NCBI GenBank assembly: GCA_010093605.1
Contig: MU004195.1
Coordinates: 2,708-66,707, forward strand
Length of the DNA stretch: 64,000 nt
Direction of reading: 5' to 3'
From: Lophium mytilinum
Lineage: Eukaryota; Ascomycota; Dothideomycetes; Mytilinidiales; Mytilinidiaceae
In this document: one piece after another, positions 1 through 11,715 of the stretch
Layout of the letters: every line of letters starts with the position of its first letter
Numbering within the stretch: position 1 is the stretch's first letter
Notes under the pieces: model-generated
Seen by the model: the letters and a program-made list of their open reading frames with translations, nothing else
Database searches by the model: none
What the model was told of the DNA's origin: nothing
Program-made: the position numbers and the translations under genes

Positions 1-3000
1 CTTTATATATTTCTTCTATACTATATTATAGTAGTTATATATAGTAGTAGTTATACTAATTCTTAAGTATAAGGCTATTTTTATACTAAACTCTTTAAGT
101 AATTTCTATTCTATATCTATATACCCTACAGCCTCTCTATATCTACCTTAAGCTACTACTACAGCTTATAAATTAAATTAAAGTTAATAGAACGCTATTA
201 TATTGCGTTTTAAGCATTATTCTTTATATATATACTCTATTTTATATTATAGTAGTTAAATGCAGTAGTATAAGGTTATACTATATATAATTCTTAAAGG
301 TTAATTTTCTCTATATTAAACTTGCTTCTCTCTACCTAACTTTAACTCTCTAGTAATCTTTAGCTTATATAATGCCCTAGTAATATTTTAAGCCTTTATT
401 AATAATATTTTCTTAGAATATTTAGATAACTTCTATATAGCCTACCTTAATAATATTTTTATCTTTAGTAAAATACTTAAAAAATACGTTAGTTATATTA
501 AAAAGGTTCTTTAATAACTTTATAAAGCTAGCCTATTTCTTAATATTATAAAATATAAGTTCTATAAATAGAAGGTTAAGTATCTAGGCATTATTATTAG
601 CGTTAATAGCCTTAAGATAGATCTAGCTAAAGTTAATATAGTTATTAACTAGCTATAACTATAGAACCTTTATAATATATAGATATTTTTAGGTTTCTAT
701 AACTTCTACTAGTAATTTATTATCGCCTATTTTAATATTATAGGGCCGCTTACTAGACTTATAAGAGTAGAGGTCTATAAGTAGTTTATCTTTCTATAGT
801 AGAAAGGTAGCTTAGAGGACTTCTTCTTTAAGTAGATAAAATAAGTATTTATTAATACTTCTTAGATAGCCTACTTTAATCTAGATTTAGAAACTTAGGT
901 AGAATATAATATATCTAATACTATTATAGCTACTATACTATCTTAAATATAAACTAATAGCGTTTTCTAGCCTATTATATTTATATCTTACTAAATAAGC
1001 GCAGCCTAACTTAATTATTAAATCTATAATAAAGAACTTCTAGTAATTATCTATATACTTAAAGAATAGTATATAGAACTTACTAGTTATAGCTATAGTA
1101 ACTCTATTAAAGTCCTTTTAGACTACTAGATATTATAGTACTTTATAGAAACTAAGTAGCTTAATTAAAGATAAGCTAGATAGGCTAAATTTCTCTCTAA
1201 GTTTAACTTCTAGATAACTTATAGGCCGGGTAAGAATAATAGCAAGGCTAATTTACTAACTAGACGCCCAGGTAATATACTAGATAAAGATAATAAATGC
1301 TATAAGATTTAGTAATAGACTATTCTTAAGAACTATAACTTAGAACTAGAAATATATTATATAATTAAACTAGTCTATATTATAACTAATAGCGTTACTT
1401 ATAATATAGTCTTTCTTATAGTAATAATATATAACTTTAGTAAAGTAGAACTTAATTAGGGGGAGTCTTAGAGTAACTCTAATAAAGAACTACTAAAGCT
1501 ACTAAGTAGGTAGGGGGAGTTATAGAGTAACCCTACTAAAGATATAGTAGAATAAGATATTATAGATTATATATAAAAGGCTCTTACTAATAATATTATT
1601 ACTAACGCTATTAAGGACGCTATTAGAGCTAAACTACGCTACTTATCTACTAATATTATTAAGAACTATAGCGTTAAGCTTAAACTTTATAACTATATAA
1701 TCTATAATAGCCTTATCTTTATTTAAAAGAACTATCTATATATTTCTACTAAGAAGAAACTCTAGTTAGCTATTATTAAGAGCCTTTATAAACTACTACT
1801 AGTTAGTTATAGTAGTACTATATCTACTTATAACCGCGTTTTAATATACTACTTCTAGCTATAAATAACCTCTAATATTAACTACTATATTAAGGCTTAC
1901 TAGCTATATAATTATATTAAGTATATATATAATATAAAGCAAGGCTTTCTTAAACTACTTTCTATTTTTAAAAGGTACTAGACTAAGTTTATAGTTAATT
2001 TTATTAGTTCCCTACTAATATACTTATAATTTAGATAAGATTACTAATATATTATAGTTATTATTAATAAACTATCTAAAATGCGCAAGTTTATCCCTAT
2101 AGTAATAATAGACGCTAAGAAGGTTACCTAAGTATTTCTAAAATAGATCTAGTATATAGAAGGATACCTAGAATTAATTATTTCTAATTAAGATTCTTAA
2201 TTTATTTCTACCTTTTAGTCTCGCCTATATAAACGTATTAGTATAAAACTAAAGCTATCTACTATATTTTACTCTAAAATAGATAGATAGACTAAAATTA
2301 CTAATATAGGTCTAAAGTAGTTTCTCTAAGTATATATTAACTACTAATAAGATAACTAGATTAATTACCTTACTATAGCTAAATTTAAAGCTAACTCTAT
2401 AAAGAACGCCTCTACTAGTATAGCCCCTTTTATAGCTACTAAAGGCTATATTCTAAGCGCTAGCACTATACTAGCTATATAACTACTCCCTAATATAAAT
2501 ATACTAATAGTTTAACTTATAGAATAAGTAGATAGGCTAGTAGATAGACTTAATAAGTTATACACCTTTCTCTATTAAGAACTTAAATAGGCCTAAGCTA
2601 AATAGAAGAAATATACTAATACTAGATAATAGGTAGCTTATATCTATTATCTAGGTAATATAGTTATACTTAATATATACTTTATTAAAATAACTTACCT
2701 AAATAAGAAACTTAATTTTAAGAAACTTAGCCCCTTTAAAGTTCTAACTAGCTATAAAAATAGTAGCGTATATAAACTTAAGCTACTTAAGAGTATAGAA
2801 AACCTATACTCTATCTTTTATTCTTAGCTACTCTACCCGGCCGACGCAGTCTCTATAAAAGAATAGTATAATCCTAACTCTAATATAAATAACACTAATA
2901 TATTAAAAAGGTAATACTAAGAAGATTATTAACTACTATTTTAATAGAAGATAACTTAACTCTACTATAGGTAAAAGGGGCATGCTTTAGTATAAAATTA

Positions 3001-4930
3001 AGTTTATTAGCTATAATAAACTCTAATAGGATAACTATAAATATACTAATAGCTACCCCCGCCTTATTATAGACTTTTACTACTGCTATCTATACTCTAA
3101 GAAACTAAAACCTTATTTATTATTTAAACTACTATTAAACTAGAAACTAACTTTAGCTACTATTCTTACCGCTATAGACCTCTATATAACTAATACTATA
3201 GAAGCTATATAATTTAATTACTAAACTAGTAGTTAAATTAATTTATTAAAAAGGCCTAACTATAGATATATATAATAATTAATATAATATAATATAGATT
3301 ATTATAAGTATCTAGTAGTAGGCTAGTAGCTATAAAGGCTATATAGCTTCTAATAGCTCTATTATAGCTAGCTCTAGTCTAAATAAATAAGAAAATAGTA
3401 ATACTATATATAGTAATACTATATATAGTAATACTACTATACTAAAATAGTAAGGCTATAGTAGGCTATATAAAAATAGAAAGAATAAATAATCCTCTAT
3501 AAATTAATTTATTTTCTTTATTTACTTATAGCTAAAATATAATTAGGTACTTTCTTTAATAGATATTTAAGTAGTTATAGATACTCTAGTATAAAAAAAA
3601 CTCTCTCTTATAAAAGCTTTAATTAGGAGGCTTCTTTAGAGGGGGAAGATATATTATAGCTATATAATTGCGTATAATATATAACTAGAGGTTATATAAT
3701 AGAGGCTCTATAGAATAGGTAAATATTACTCCGCCCTTTAGGTTATTATAATATCTATTCTAGGAACCTCTTTCTCTCTTATATTTATCTTTTATTAATA
3801 TTAATACTATTTAATTTAATAATTCTAATATTCTAACCTTAAGCTCTAATAAATATATAAGTTTAATAGTAAGTTTTTCTCTCTATATCTATAGTTCTTA
3901 TAAAAGCTTAGTTTTTAAAAGAAGGGGTATATATTATATTATTTCTTAGTATTCTCTTAATAGTTATTAAGGTTAAAGGTTATTATAAGTATAAATATTA
4001 TATAATTTCTAGACTAAGAGTTCTTCTAGCGCCTAGGGTTCTACTAGTATCTAGAGTTCTACTAGTATATATATAACTATATAGTAGACTTATAGCTAAA
4101 GTCTTTTTTCTTTCTATATAACCTTATTAATAGTAATATAACTCTTTTTTTAGCTATAAACCTAATACTATATAGGTAATTTAAAGTAGAATATTAATAA
4201 ATAGAAGCTAATAATAGGCTTTAGATTAATTTATATAGCCTACTTATAGTACTTAAGAATAAATATAATAATAAATATAATAATAGAAATAATAGAAATA
4301 ATAAATATAATAAAACTATAAATAATAGTAAGTATATAACTAGTAAGGCTATATAAGTAGCTTAATAGAAATAGAATAGAAAAAATAGAAAAGCTATAAT
4401 ATATTATAAGTTTTATAGAATTTTAGCTTTTAGAAAAAAAAGTAGTATTATAGTATAAATCTAAAATTATAATAATTATATATTAAAATTATATACTACC
4501 CCTTATATAACCTAAGTAAGATACTAGCCTAAGGCGCTAGGCTATAGCCTATACGCCGGCGTTAAACTATAACCTCTTAAAAGCTTCTAGCTCTCTCTCT
4601 TTTTTTTAGCTTAGATTTTTATAATAGTTAATATACCTTATTACTTATATTATATCGGCCTTCTATACCTCTATATCTTACTACCTATAATAACTATCTA
4701 GAGAAGTCCGGGCCGTTAAGGGTTTATAAGATAGTTAAAGCCACCTTTAATTAGTTTTAGCTTACTATTATAAGGGGAAATATATATTAAGGTAAAGTTT
4801 TTTAGGTTGTAGTAGTACTCTAAGAAAAGAAGTAGGTCGGATTAGCGGCTTAGACTGCTTTAAAAGGGGGCTTGTTAGAGACCGGAGCTATTAGAGGCCT
4901 GCTTATTTTAAGCTTAGGCTCTATTTGCTT
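1..4930. repeat. AT-rich, RIP-mutated repeat block (left flank)
   Basis: Composition is extremely AT-rich, dominated by TA, CTA and TAG words, with CpA and TpG nearly missing while isolated GCGC/CG words survive. That is the pattern left by fungal repeat-induced point mutation. No open frame of useful length exists on either strand. A decayed Ty3/gypsy pol is readable at about 330-2,990. The rest holds low-complexity stretches, such as a 14-bp tandem (TAGTAATACTATAT) at about 3,405-3,445 and AATAATAAATAT-type repeats at about 4,255-4,330. A purine run followed by TATTATAG near 3,640-3,660 could be the edge of another LTR element but cannot be assigned. Normal composition returns between about 4,800 and 4,960, only tens of bases from the stop codon of the RING gene. 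Confidence 0.9.
330..2990 (+). mobile_element. Ty3/gypsy retrotransposon pol remnant (RIP-degraded)
   Basis: Read through its many stop codons, the + strand gives the pol domains in canonical Ty3/gypsy order. The reverse transcriptase catalytic box is at 443-469 and reads YLNNIFIFS where active elements have YLDD: both catalytic Asp codons have become Asn (G to A), as RIP would do. The strand then reads KYLGIIIS (about 570-600), the RNase H stretch YNKELLVIIYILKE (1,025-1,066), and the gypsy connection TYRPGKNNSKANLLTRRPG (1,217-1,273). An integrase core follows at about 1,620-2,480 (LSKMRKFIPI near 2,070-2,103), then a C-terminal region at about 2,640-2,990. A purine tract near 2,970-2,980 may be the polypurine tract. 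LTR borders could not be fixed. The element cannot be active. Confidence is high for family, low for exact ends. Confidence 0.85.
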
Positions 4931-4974
4931 AACGCTGCGGTTTCGATGCCTCCTACATGCTAGGCTAAGGGGGT

Positions 4975-5949
4975 TCAATCATTAACGGGCGAGTCTCCAT
5001 CATCATAGTCCATGAAGTCCATGAAGAGTGCCCCTGCGGTATATTCGTCGAGTTTCATTTCATGCATAAGCGCGTCCTGGAGATTGTTCAGGTCATCGTT
5101 GAGTGACTGGAGGCTGTCTCCAACCATCATGTATTCCTCGCTTCGAGGAAGATCAGTGGAGACCTCGAGCAGAACGCGATCGCTAGACTGTTCTAGAGTC
5201 GCGGCCACGGTGAAAACTCGCTCAATGTTCTTGATGATTGCTTGAGCTTCTGTCGAGAACATGGCAACGATATCAGCATAGTCAGCAGAGGGGTCAGCAG
5301 TGCCGGGTCGACGATGAATTGGCATCATCGCCTCAAAGTCTTGCCTACACACCGGGCACGACGTTTGATTAGCCTGGCCGGATTGAAGCCACGACTCGAA
5401 GCACTCTCGACCCAGAATGTGGCCGCAAAAGGTCTTGACGGGGGGATCATCAGCGGAGAATGGCTCTCGGCAGATGCTGCACTCAGCATCGGCAGGCTCC
5501 AGTTCCGCGACAATCACTGGGAGGCTGCTCGTGTCCGCTGTCACAGGATCAATCCATGGCTCGTTGTACAGCCTACACAGCTGACGCTTCCACGTCAGGA
5601 TCTGCATGGACATGGCAAACATCTCGCAGAGAGTCTCATCGCAATAAGTGTGTATCAGTTGTTCATCTCCCTCTAATAGATCGAAGAGGGGCTGATACTG
5701 GTCAGGCAGATGAGTGCGAAGGTGGTCCTTCTTGTAGACCCAGAGAGCATCGGGGCTCAGAGAAGGATCATATCCTCGTTCGACGTAGGCCTGCCATTCG
5801 GATCGATCAACCTTGTTGACAAGATGAAGGATCTTGGTGAAACAGAACAGGCGCCCAATGGTGAAGTACGATTCGAAGCTGTCGATGTCATCGTCTCCTG
5901 TATCAGCTGCGAAATCACGCAGGTGATGTTGGTTTGCCCGGTCGGACAT
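4975..5949 (-). CDS. RING-finger protein (probable E3 ubiquitin ligase)
   Basis: Single-exon gene of 324 residues. A C-terminal-half RING domain spans residues 157-201 with ligands C157, C160, C175, H177, C183, C198 and C201, and the aromatic/Pro context of a true RING (CPVC at 198-201). The ligand normally three residues after H177 is Gly180, so one of the eight zinc ligands is replaced. Fungal RINGs with this CGHxxG form are common and are still annotated as E3-like. The N-terminal 150 residues resemble nothing I can name; the C-terminal tail is acidic. The ATG at 5,949 is the first in frame, and a TATATA run lies at 6,091-6,096 about 140 bp upstream. The stop codon lies about 45 bp from the RIP-mutated block, so the 3' UTR probably enters repeat DNA. 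The substrate is unknown. Confidence 0.8.
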   Translation of the reverse strand: MSDRANQHHLRDFAADTGDDDIDSFESYFTIGRLFCFTKILHLVNKVDRSEWQAYVERGYDPSLSPDALWVYKKDHLRTHLPDQYQPLFDLLEGDEQLIHTYCDETLCEMFAMSMQILTWKRQLCRLYNEPWIDPVTADTSSLPVIVAELEPADAECSICREPFSADDPPVKTFCGHILGRECFESWLQSGQANQTSCPVCRQDFEAMMPIHRRPGTADPSADYADIVAMFSTEAQAIIKNIERVFTVAATLEQSSDRVLLEVSTDLPRSEEYMMVGDSLQSLNDDLNNLQDALMHEMKLDEYTAGALFMDFMDYDDGDSPVND

Positions 5950-6484
5950 GTTGAAGATTGCTGGTGTTAAGGGCTGCGGGTGCTGAATGTTTAGTGTGGC
6001 CGAAAGCTGTAGGTGTGCTAATAGCTGTGAGTGTGCGAACAGTGGGAAGCGATGTGTGGAGAGCGTTGACTGGGAGGGTTGCTAAGAAATTATATACCCA
6101 GTTATGGGGTTGTGCGTATACAATATGTCACGACATTGTGAGATTATAGCGTGAATAAGCAATGTGCAGTTGATTGAAAACGGACTCTTCCGAGGACATG
6201 ACGCACAATGCGCACTCGTGTTATGGCTTCATTACATCGGCCGATGATGCGGACAGGGCTAGCGTTGAAGCTTTCCATGTCCCTTATCTCAAATCGCACA
6301 CAAGGTAAACGATTGCTGAAAGCTGTATCGACTGTTTGATTGCTGAGATTGTAGAAGTGAGAGAAGTTCTCAGGGAAAAGAGGCTATATACAAGAAATAC
6401 GTGCCCTGCCGTGTTCCGTTCGAATTGACTAAGTCCACCGAAGACGGATGCCGTTCAAAGCAGACCGCTCGCTGCTCGCAAGCT
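5950..6484. other. Intergenic: RING-gene promoter and transporter 3' end
   Basis: 535 bp between the start of the RING gene and the stop of the sugar transporter, both on the minus strand. A TATATA stretch at 6,091-6,096 is a plausible TATA element for the RING gene. I see no other gene. Confidence 0.5.
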
Positions 6485-8386
6485 TTACTCGTTCTCTGTA
6501 ACATCAATGACAGTCGACTTGAACTTCCTCGCGCTGACCTTGCGATTAAACAAGATATCAAGCTCACGATAACTCCGGTCCTTGAGTTCTGGCAAGCCAA
6601 AGTATGCGCTCACAAAGCAGACGCATGCAGTGCCACCCCAAACATAGCCGCACTTGCCAGCAAGGTTCCATCCCGTCGGGTTGAGCATGCGCGAGGCGAG
6701 GTAGATCATGGGAATCTCAGCGGCGTAGTACGCGGCACGCCCGACACCAGTGCTTAGCGCGCGCAGTCGGATAGAGGACGTCTCGGCAATGATGGAGTAT
6801 GAGATCGGGCCCATGGCGCCGGCGAACACGAAGCTAATGATGACGCCGAGACAAGCTTGGGCATAGTTGGTGGATGTGTTTTGGGGGATGGAGGCGCAGA
6901 TGCCGAGGAGGAAGAGGAGGGTGATGTTTATGGCTGTGCCGCCAAGGTAAATGGTTCGGCGACCTAGCCAGCCGCTAAGAGGCCAGGACAGGATGTTGGC
7001 GACTAGTTGCAGACACGAGTTGATGAGATTGAGTTTGAAAGAGAAGTCGGTTGACATTCCAGCCTCTGCGAAGGGTTAATTCTTCGTCCTTGCAGCGTAT
7101 TGTTGGGCTAGGAAGCTACTCACGCTCGAAGAAGAAGGTTGCCTGGTTGGCAATCAGATTGCCGGCAAAGTTCTGGGAGGCGTACATCAGGCAGGTGATG
7201 ATTGTCCGCCTCAAATCGGTGCCCTTGACCAGGTCGAGAAGGGTAGGCTCGCCGCCATTGTGGACTTCAATCTGCACGGTTCGTTCCATCATGGCGAGTG
7301 TGTCCTCAGCGCTGGCTTGGGTTCCGTTCTTGCGAGCGAGGCGCTTGATGGAGCGGAGGGCTTGGTCTTTACGTCCGCGGCGAACAAGCCACCATGGAGA
7401 CTCGGGGGCCAAAAAGATGAGGACCATAAGGGGGAGCTGAAGCAGTCAGCTCTTGTACGTCAGCATCAGGAAGTGAGTACTCACAGGGAAGATCCATTGC
7501 AAGGCAAGAGGTCCTCGCCAAGCCCACTCATCGGTCCTGTTGTTGAAACCCAAGGTGGCGGCGGCGACAATGATCATACCAATGGACCACGACATCTGGA
7601 GAGTGGCTGTGCAGGCGCCACGAAGCACGAGCGGGACAACCTCACTGGCGTAGGCGGGCGAGTTCGCAATGAACAATCCCCATGGGACACCTTCAAAGGC
7701 TTGTCCAATGACAAGCACAGCAAGGGAATCGGCCTAGGTGGATGCTGTCAGGTTGGAAGCTCAGCGTCAGGGCCTGCGGTACTCACAAAAAAGGATATGA
7801 AGATGGTCGCGTTCATCAGGACAAGACCCAAGAGTGTGGTCCAGCGATAACCGAGAACATTGGTGATGGGTCCGGCCATGAAGACACCGACAAAGGCGCC
7901 ACATTGCCCGGCTTGGAAGAGGGAACTCTGCCATTTCGTGGGGATGGATTTGCCAACAGATCCCTCGACGACGACACCGTATCGTTCCTTGAAGGCTGTA
8001 AGTGCCACAAAATTTCCGTTCAAGAACATGTCGAATGATTCCATAACCTAGTAGACGTCAGCTTAGTTCAAGCAATTAGATGCATTGACGCTAAAGCAGC
8101 TAAAACAAAATGCAATACGCAGGATAGGTGGGTGTTGGGTGGCGGGAAGAGAACTCACAATGGTGAAGCAGAAGCAGAAGGCCCAAAAGCAAGCCATAGG
8201 ATGGTCCTTGGCGGCCTGCCAGAGGGTCATCTCATGCTCGCGATTTTCAGCATTCTGGGCATCGGTCATGAGCACTTTGTCGTCCAAGACCTCGGATTGC
8301 TCATGGACGTTCTTCTCGTGGTCTCCCTTCTCGACAGCGTCGACGTAGCTCGACTGGGCCTTTGGTTCGGCCATGTGCGACGACAT
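6485..8386 (-). CDS. MFS sugar transporter, maltose/alpha-glucoside permease type
   Basis: Five exons (8,386-8,159; 8,047-7,787; 7,733-7,485; 7,436-7,124; 7,065-6,485) joined by GTGAGT donors give an intact 543-residue protein. It belongs to the sugar-porter branch of the major facilitator superfamily, which imports sugars with protons at the plasma membrane. Signatures read from the translation are the PESPWWLVRRGR loop after TM6, the GRRTIYLGG loop, the family-typical C-terminal LPELKDRSYRELD and about twelve hydrophobic segments. A 76-residue hydrophilic N-terminus precedes TM1. The stretch YGVVVEGSVGKSIPTKWQSS is typical of fungal maltose/alpha-glucoside permeases rather than hexose carriers, so that substrate class is preferred; the actual sugar is not proven. 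A TATA run at 8,471-8,480 lies 85-94 bp upstream of the ATG. No glucosidase gene is nearby in the window. Confidence 0.88.
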
Positions 8387-8470
8387 GTTGACTCAGTTTG
8401 CAGGCTCGGTGGTTCAGGGCAAAGAAGCAATGCGATGCAACAGCTGAGCAGGGGAGGAGGACCTGGCATC

Positions 8471-8480
8471 TTATATATAT
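8471..8480 (-). promoter_or_regulatory. TATA box of the sugar transporter
   Basis: TTATATATAT lies 85-94 bp upstream of the transporter ATG at 8,386, a normal distance for a fungal TATA element. This is positional inference only. Confidence 0.5.
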
Positions 8481-8679
8481 CTGAAAGGCCGCATAGTACG
8501 TGCCACAGTGTTGCTCGGCGTGTCGATGAGCTACGATACGGCAAGGTTACCCCAATGGGCAGGCCTAGTTTTTGCATCAATAGCAAGGCTCAGAGGCAGG
8601 TTGCGTGTGGGGCCGCTGCGCCGTTCCTCGGGTCACGGCAGAAAGCCTCCCCAGATGTCCCACCAATGAGGGGAAGAAT

Positions 8680-8998
8680 CCGGGGATATGGACAAGGGAG
8701 CCCTGAAAAGCTTGTGCGGGGCCCCATGGGCCAACCCGGGGATGGGCGGAAGCGTTCCCTATCCGGTGTTAGTGGCGGCTATTACCACGTTATCACCCAC
8801 ATTTGGTGGAGGGAGGGAGAACCCAGGAGTCCCCGGGACTTATCCCGATTGCGTTGATATCCATCTTCAGCACGTCGGGCACCATTGTTCTCGCGTTGGA
8901 GTGGCGAATGGGCTTCGTCGTCACCCTCATCTGGTCTTTGGAGGGGAGAGCCCATAGATCGCCGGGGCTTTCGCCGGTTGTATTTACACTATCCCCGG
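8680..8998. promoter_or_regulatory. Four copies of CCGGGGA in the transporter upstream region
   Basis: CCGGGGA occurs at 8,680-8,686 and 8,736-8,742, and its complement TCCCCGG at 8,830-8,836 and 8,992-8,998, so four copies within 320 bp, about 290-610 bp upstream of the transporter ATG. CGG-containing words are typical half-sites of Zn2Cys6 regulators and GGGG words resemble CreA or stress-response sites, so a regulatory role is reasonable but unproven. No gene is visible in 8,387-9,262. Confidence 0.3.
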
Positions 8999-9262
8999 GC
9001 GTTTGGCACTACTATTGTGCGCGCTTTTGGAGTGGCCGAGCAGAGTATCCAAGCGATGCGCACCCGGGCGGGCGGGGATAGAGAGCAGAAGTGCCATACC
9101 CTGTTCATGAGGCGAATCACGCGCGGACCGTATCATTGGACGGTCTAGCAATATCCGACATGGTCAGGATGATCCAACCCGCAAGAGGGATTTTCCAGCA
9201 CGAGTACGAGCTCGACCCCGATTGATGGAGCTGCAAATCGAATTGGCAGGAAAGCCGTCGTG

Positions 9263-9543
9263 CTACCTACCGCGAGCACAAGGATTGTTCACCTCCCCCT
9301 CCCGATGCGTACTAAAGGCTGCCAACACCGTTGCGTACTCGCCATCTGCATGCTCGACTTCGTCCCAAGTGACTTCCAGAAATCCTGTCCAGCTTGCCCA
9401 AGCGCATCTATAGCCTCAGTGAGGAGCTTCAAGCGTGGCTCGTTCTCGCGGATTAGACACGCAGTGGCCTTTGGATGGATCATCTTGCGCATCGATTCGA
9501 CGTCTTTCGTTCTGATACAAGCAATGAAAGCCTTGACGGACAT
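9263..9543 (-). pseudogene. SnoaL/NTF2-like gene fragment, frameshifted
   Basis: From the ATG at 9,543 the frame encodes FIACIRTKDVESMRKMIHP, then a TACLIRENEPR stretch, the usual first half of fungal SnoaL-like (NTF2-fold) proteins. After about 50 residues (near LGQAG) the family-like sequence jumps to another frame, reading VTWDEVEHADGEYATVLAAF, and meets a stop at 9,263-9,265. No GT-AG pair of reasonable length explains the jump, so I read this as a frameshifted, probably dead copy. The full-length SnoaL-like gene at 17,253 is a different, diverged family member. An unrecognised very short intron or a sequencing error are alternatives. Confidence 0.45.
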
Positions 9544-10623
9544 TCACTGGACTTGAATTTTCGATGAAAGATGCCATGGCGACAGATGAGATGCACCAAG
9601 TAGTAGAGAAGGCGGCTGTTAGAGAAAAAAGTAAGACTGTGCGTCTTGAACAGTAAGTTGTTTCCACAGGTGCTGCTTGTACTGCCTGGCGGGTCTTGCT
9701 CCGCCGTAACAAAGCGGTACTGATACGTATAGGCCCACTTTATTAGCCGTGAGCCGGCGACGAGGGACACTAGAATATGTCGAAGATTCTAACAGCGCAG
9801 CGCCAGGAGTTCTCATCCCCAATGTGGTGACGGTTCATGGTGAAAGTGTAGGGGAGACGTCTGGAGTGTGGTTCACGCCACGGAAGCCGAAAAGCCCGAC
9901 TTGGCAGCCGCCACGGATCTCTCCTCAACCTTTCTAAGCCATCAACACCAACAATCCCGCAGCTAACAATGTTAAACACTGATTTGAGAGTGACAGCCCT
10001 AGGAACTCATCCTGTATGCCCACCCACAGCTCGTCGGCTATCTCTCGAACCTGCGCGTACTTCAACTAGCCTCAGGCCCGAAACATACACCCTCGTTTCC
10101 TCCTACGAACCAATAATAACCCCTCGCGAAGCTAGCTCGTATGCGCCAACACTGGAGATCGTGGTCGGACAAGAAGAAGCTTCAAAGCGGGATGCTGAGC
10201 AATGGAACATAGTTGCGGTCTTGCGGGAGACCGCGCACCCAAATTGGACGATGCATACCGGAATAGCTTGGAAAAGAGCAAGTGGAAGCTAAGGAGCTCT
10301 GAATACAGGTTGGTGCAGATCGCTTGCGAAATGCTCTTCGGTCTTGCTTGGACTTTGCTCGAAAGAGCCGCGAATGGCGTATGAAGTGGTAATACCCTCT
10401 TGAAACCTATCTCGTAGGCTTATAAGTTCTCCCACGCGTCTTGGGAACTCGAGAGTCTCTTCAGCATCCAGTTTTGCAACAGCTCATACTTCTTTGCTTG
10501 CTCTTCCCGTTCGTTATATCGCTCTCGTTAGGCTTCCTGGATACGTTGCCACATGAGATGACACATGAGACACATTGCAAGGCCCCAAAACTTGTTTGCT
10601 ACATTAGAAGGAAGTTTTGTTGG
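9544..10623. other. Intergenic, no supported gene
   Basis: 1.08 kb between the SnoaL-like fragment and the enoyl-reductase gene. Short frames occur on both strands, but none shows a recognisable domain or splice-consistent extension. I see nothing else in it. Confidence 0.4.
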
Positions 10624-11715
10624 CTATGCGATACTGTACACCAACTTTTGGCCAGACACAGCATTGTCTCTATACAATTGGAAACCGTGAACAACGCCTT
10701 CCAATCCCCCCTCGACTACGCGGACACGGTTGGGCTTGATTATCCCACTCGAAAGCATGCCCGGGAGTTGTTGATATAACTCAGTCGCCAGAACCCGGTC
10801 TTCCTTTCTTTTCTATTGCTTATCAGTTGACATCCTCATTAGAGCAATGCAGTCTAATAATCATACCGGAATTTTGACAGGGCCAAGAACGAGATCATCG
10901 AAGAACGCCGTGAAGACGACGACATCCGTTACTTTGACTCTCTTTTCCACATTCTGCGTATTCACTTTCATTGGCTGAATAGTGCATAAGGCTCCTCCGC
11001 TATCGCAGACCGCGCTTGATGCTTGCGCAGACGAGGTTTCGTTTCCCACGCAGTCCAGGACGTAGGTAATGCCAGGAAGCGCCGTTTTGATATCCCCAAT
11101 TACGGTAGGGCTTCGGTAATCGTACACAAACTTTGCGCCCAGTGCTTCTACGATATCTTTGTTTCTACACGTGGTGGCGAATCGAAATCCAAAACGGCGG
11201 GCAATCTGAATAGCGTACTGCCCGACGCTGGTGCTTCCACCCCATATCAGCAGCTGGATCTGGTCCGCCGCAGTGCGATCGATACCCAGGCTATAAGGCG
11301 ATAGCAACGCGAGCCATGCGGTTGCAAGGGCCAATGGAACCGTTGCAGCGGCCGTCGAAGAGATACTGCCCGGGACTTTGAAGCAGAAGGCCTGTTTAAC
11401 GATGGTATGGGTTGCGTAGGCACCTAAACACCAGGGCCGTCCGCCTTGCACGAGTCCAGCAACGCGGTCTCCATCCTTCACTTCAATTACATCTCCACCG
11501 ACACTCTCCACATGCCCACAGAAGTCGCAGCCAAGTAATGCACCATCGCCGAAGCGGTTTTGGTCGAAACTCTTGATATCGGTGGGGTTCTGGGCAGTGG
11601 CGCTGATGCGGACGAGGACTTCCTGAGGCTGCAGGGCTGGGATAGGGACGTCTTCCAGGGCAAGATGGTTCTGCCCATCCAATGGGCGACAAACCAGCGC
11701 TTTTGCCACAGACAT
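10624..11715 (-). CDS. Medium-chain reductase, trans-enoyl-reductase-like (zinc-free MDR)
   Basis: Two exons (11,715-10,867 and 10,812-10,624) encode 345 residues. The N-terminal GroES-like half includes ILVRISATAQNPTDIK-type sequence (PQEVLVRISATAQNPTDIK). A Rossmann half follows with the nucleotide-binding turn GGSTSVGQYAIQIA, and the C-terminus carries the hallmark RVVEGGLEGVVHGFQLYRD. This is the architecture of fungal stand-alone enoyl reductases of the LovC type and related quinone-oxidoreductase-like MDRs, which use NADPH and lack catalytic zinc. The second exon is essential: without the 54-bp intron the protein would stop at KIPV. An in-frame upstream ATG at 12,069 exists, but the extra 118 residues are low quality, so the start at 11,715 is chosen. 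No polyketide synthase is in the window, so its substrate is open. Confidence 0.8.

Noticed and set aside
3600-3900. Possible copia-type LTR inside the left block
   Set aside because: A purine run followed by TATTATAG and a U5-like CT-rich stretch are suggestive, but no second copy, primer site or target duplication could be found.
8132-8857. 241-codon open frame on the plus strand
   Set aside because: It runs antisense through exon 1 of the sugar transporter and its promoter, with no domain-like sequence and no conserved start.
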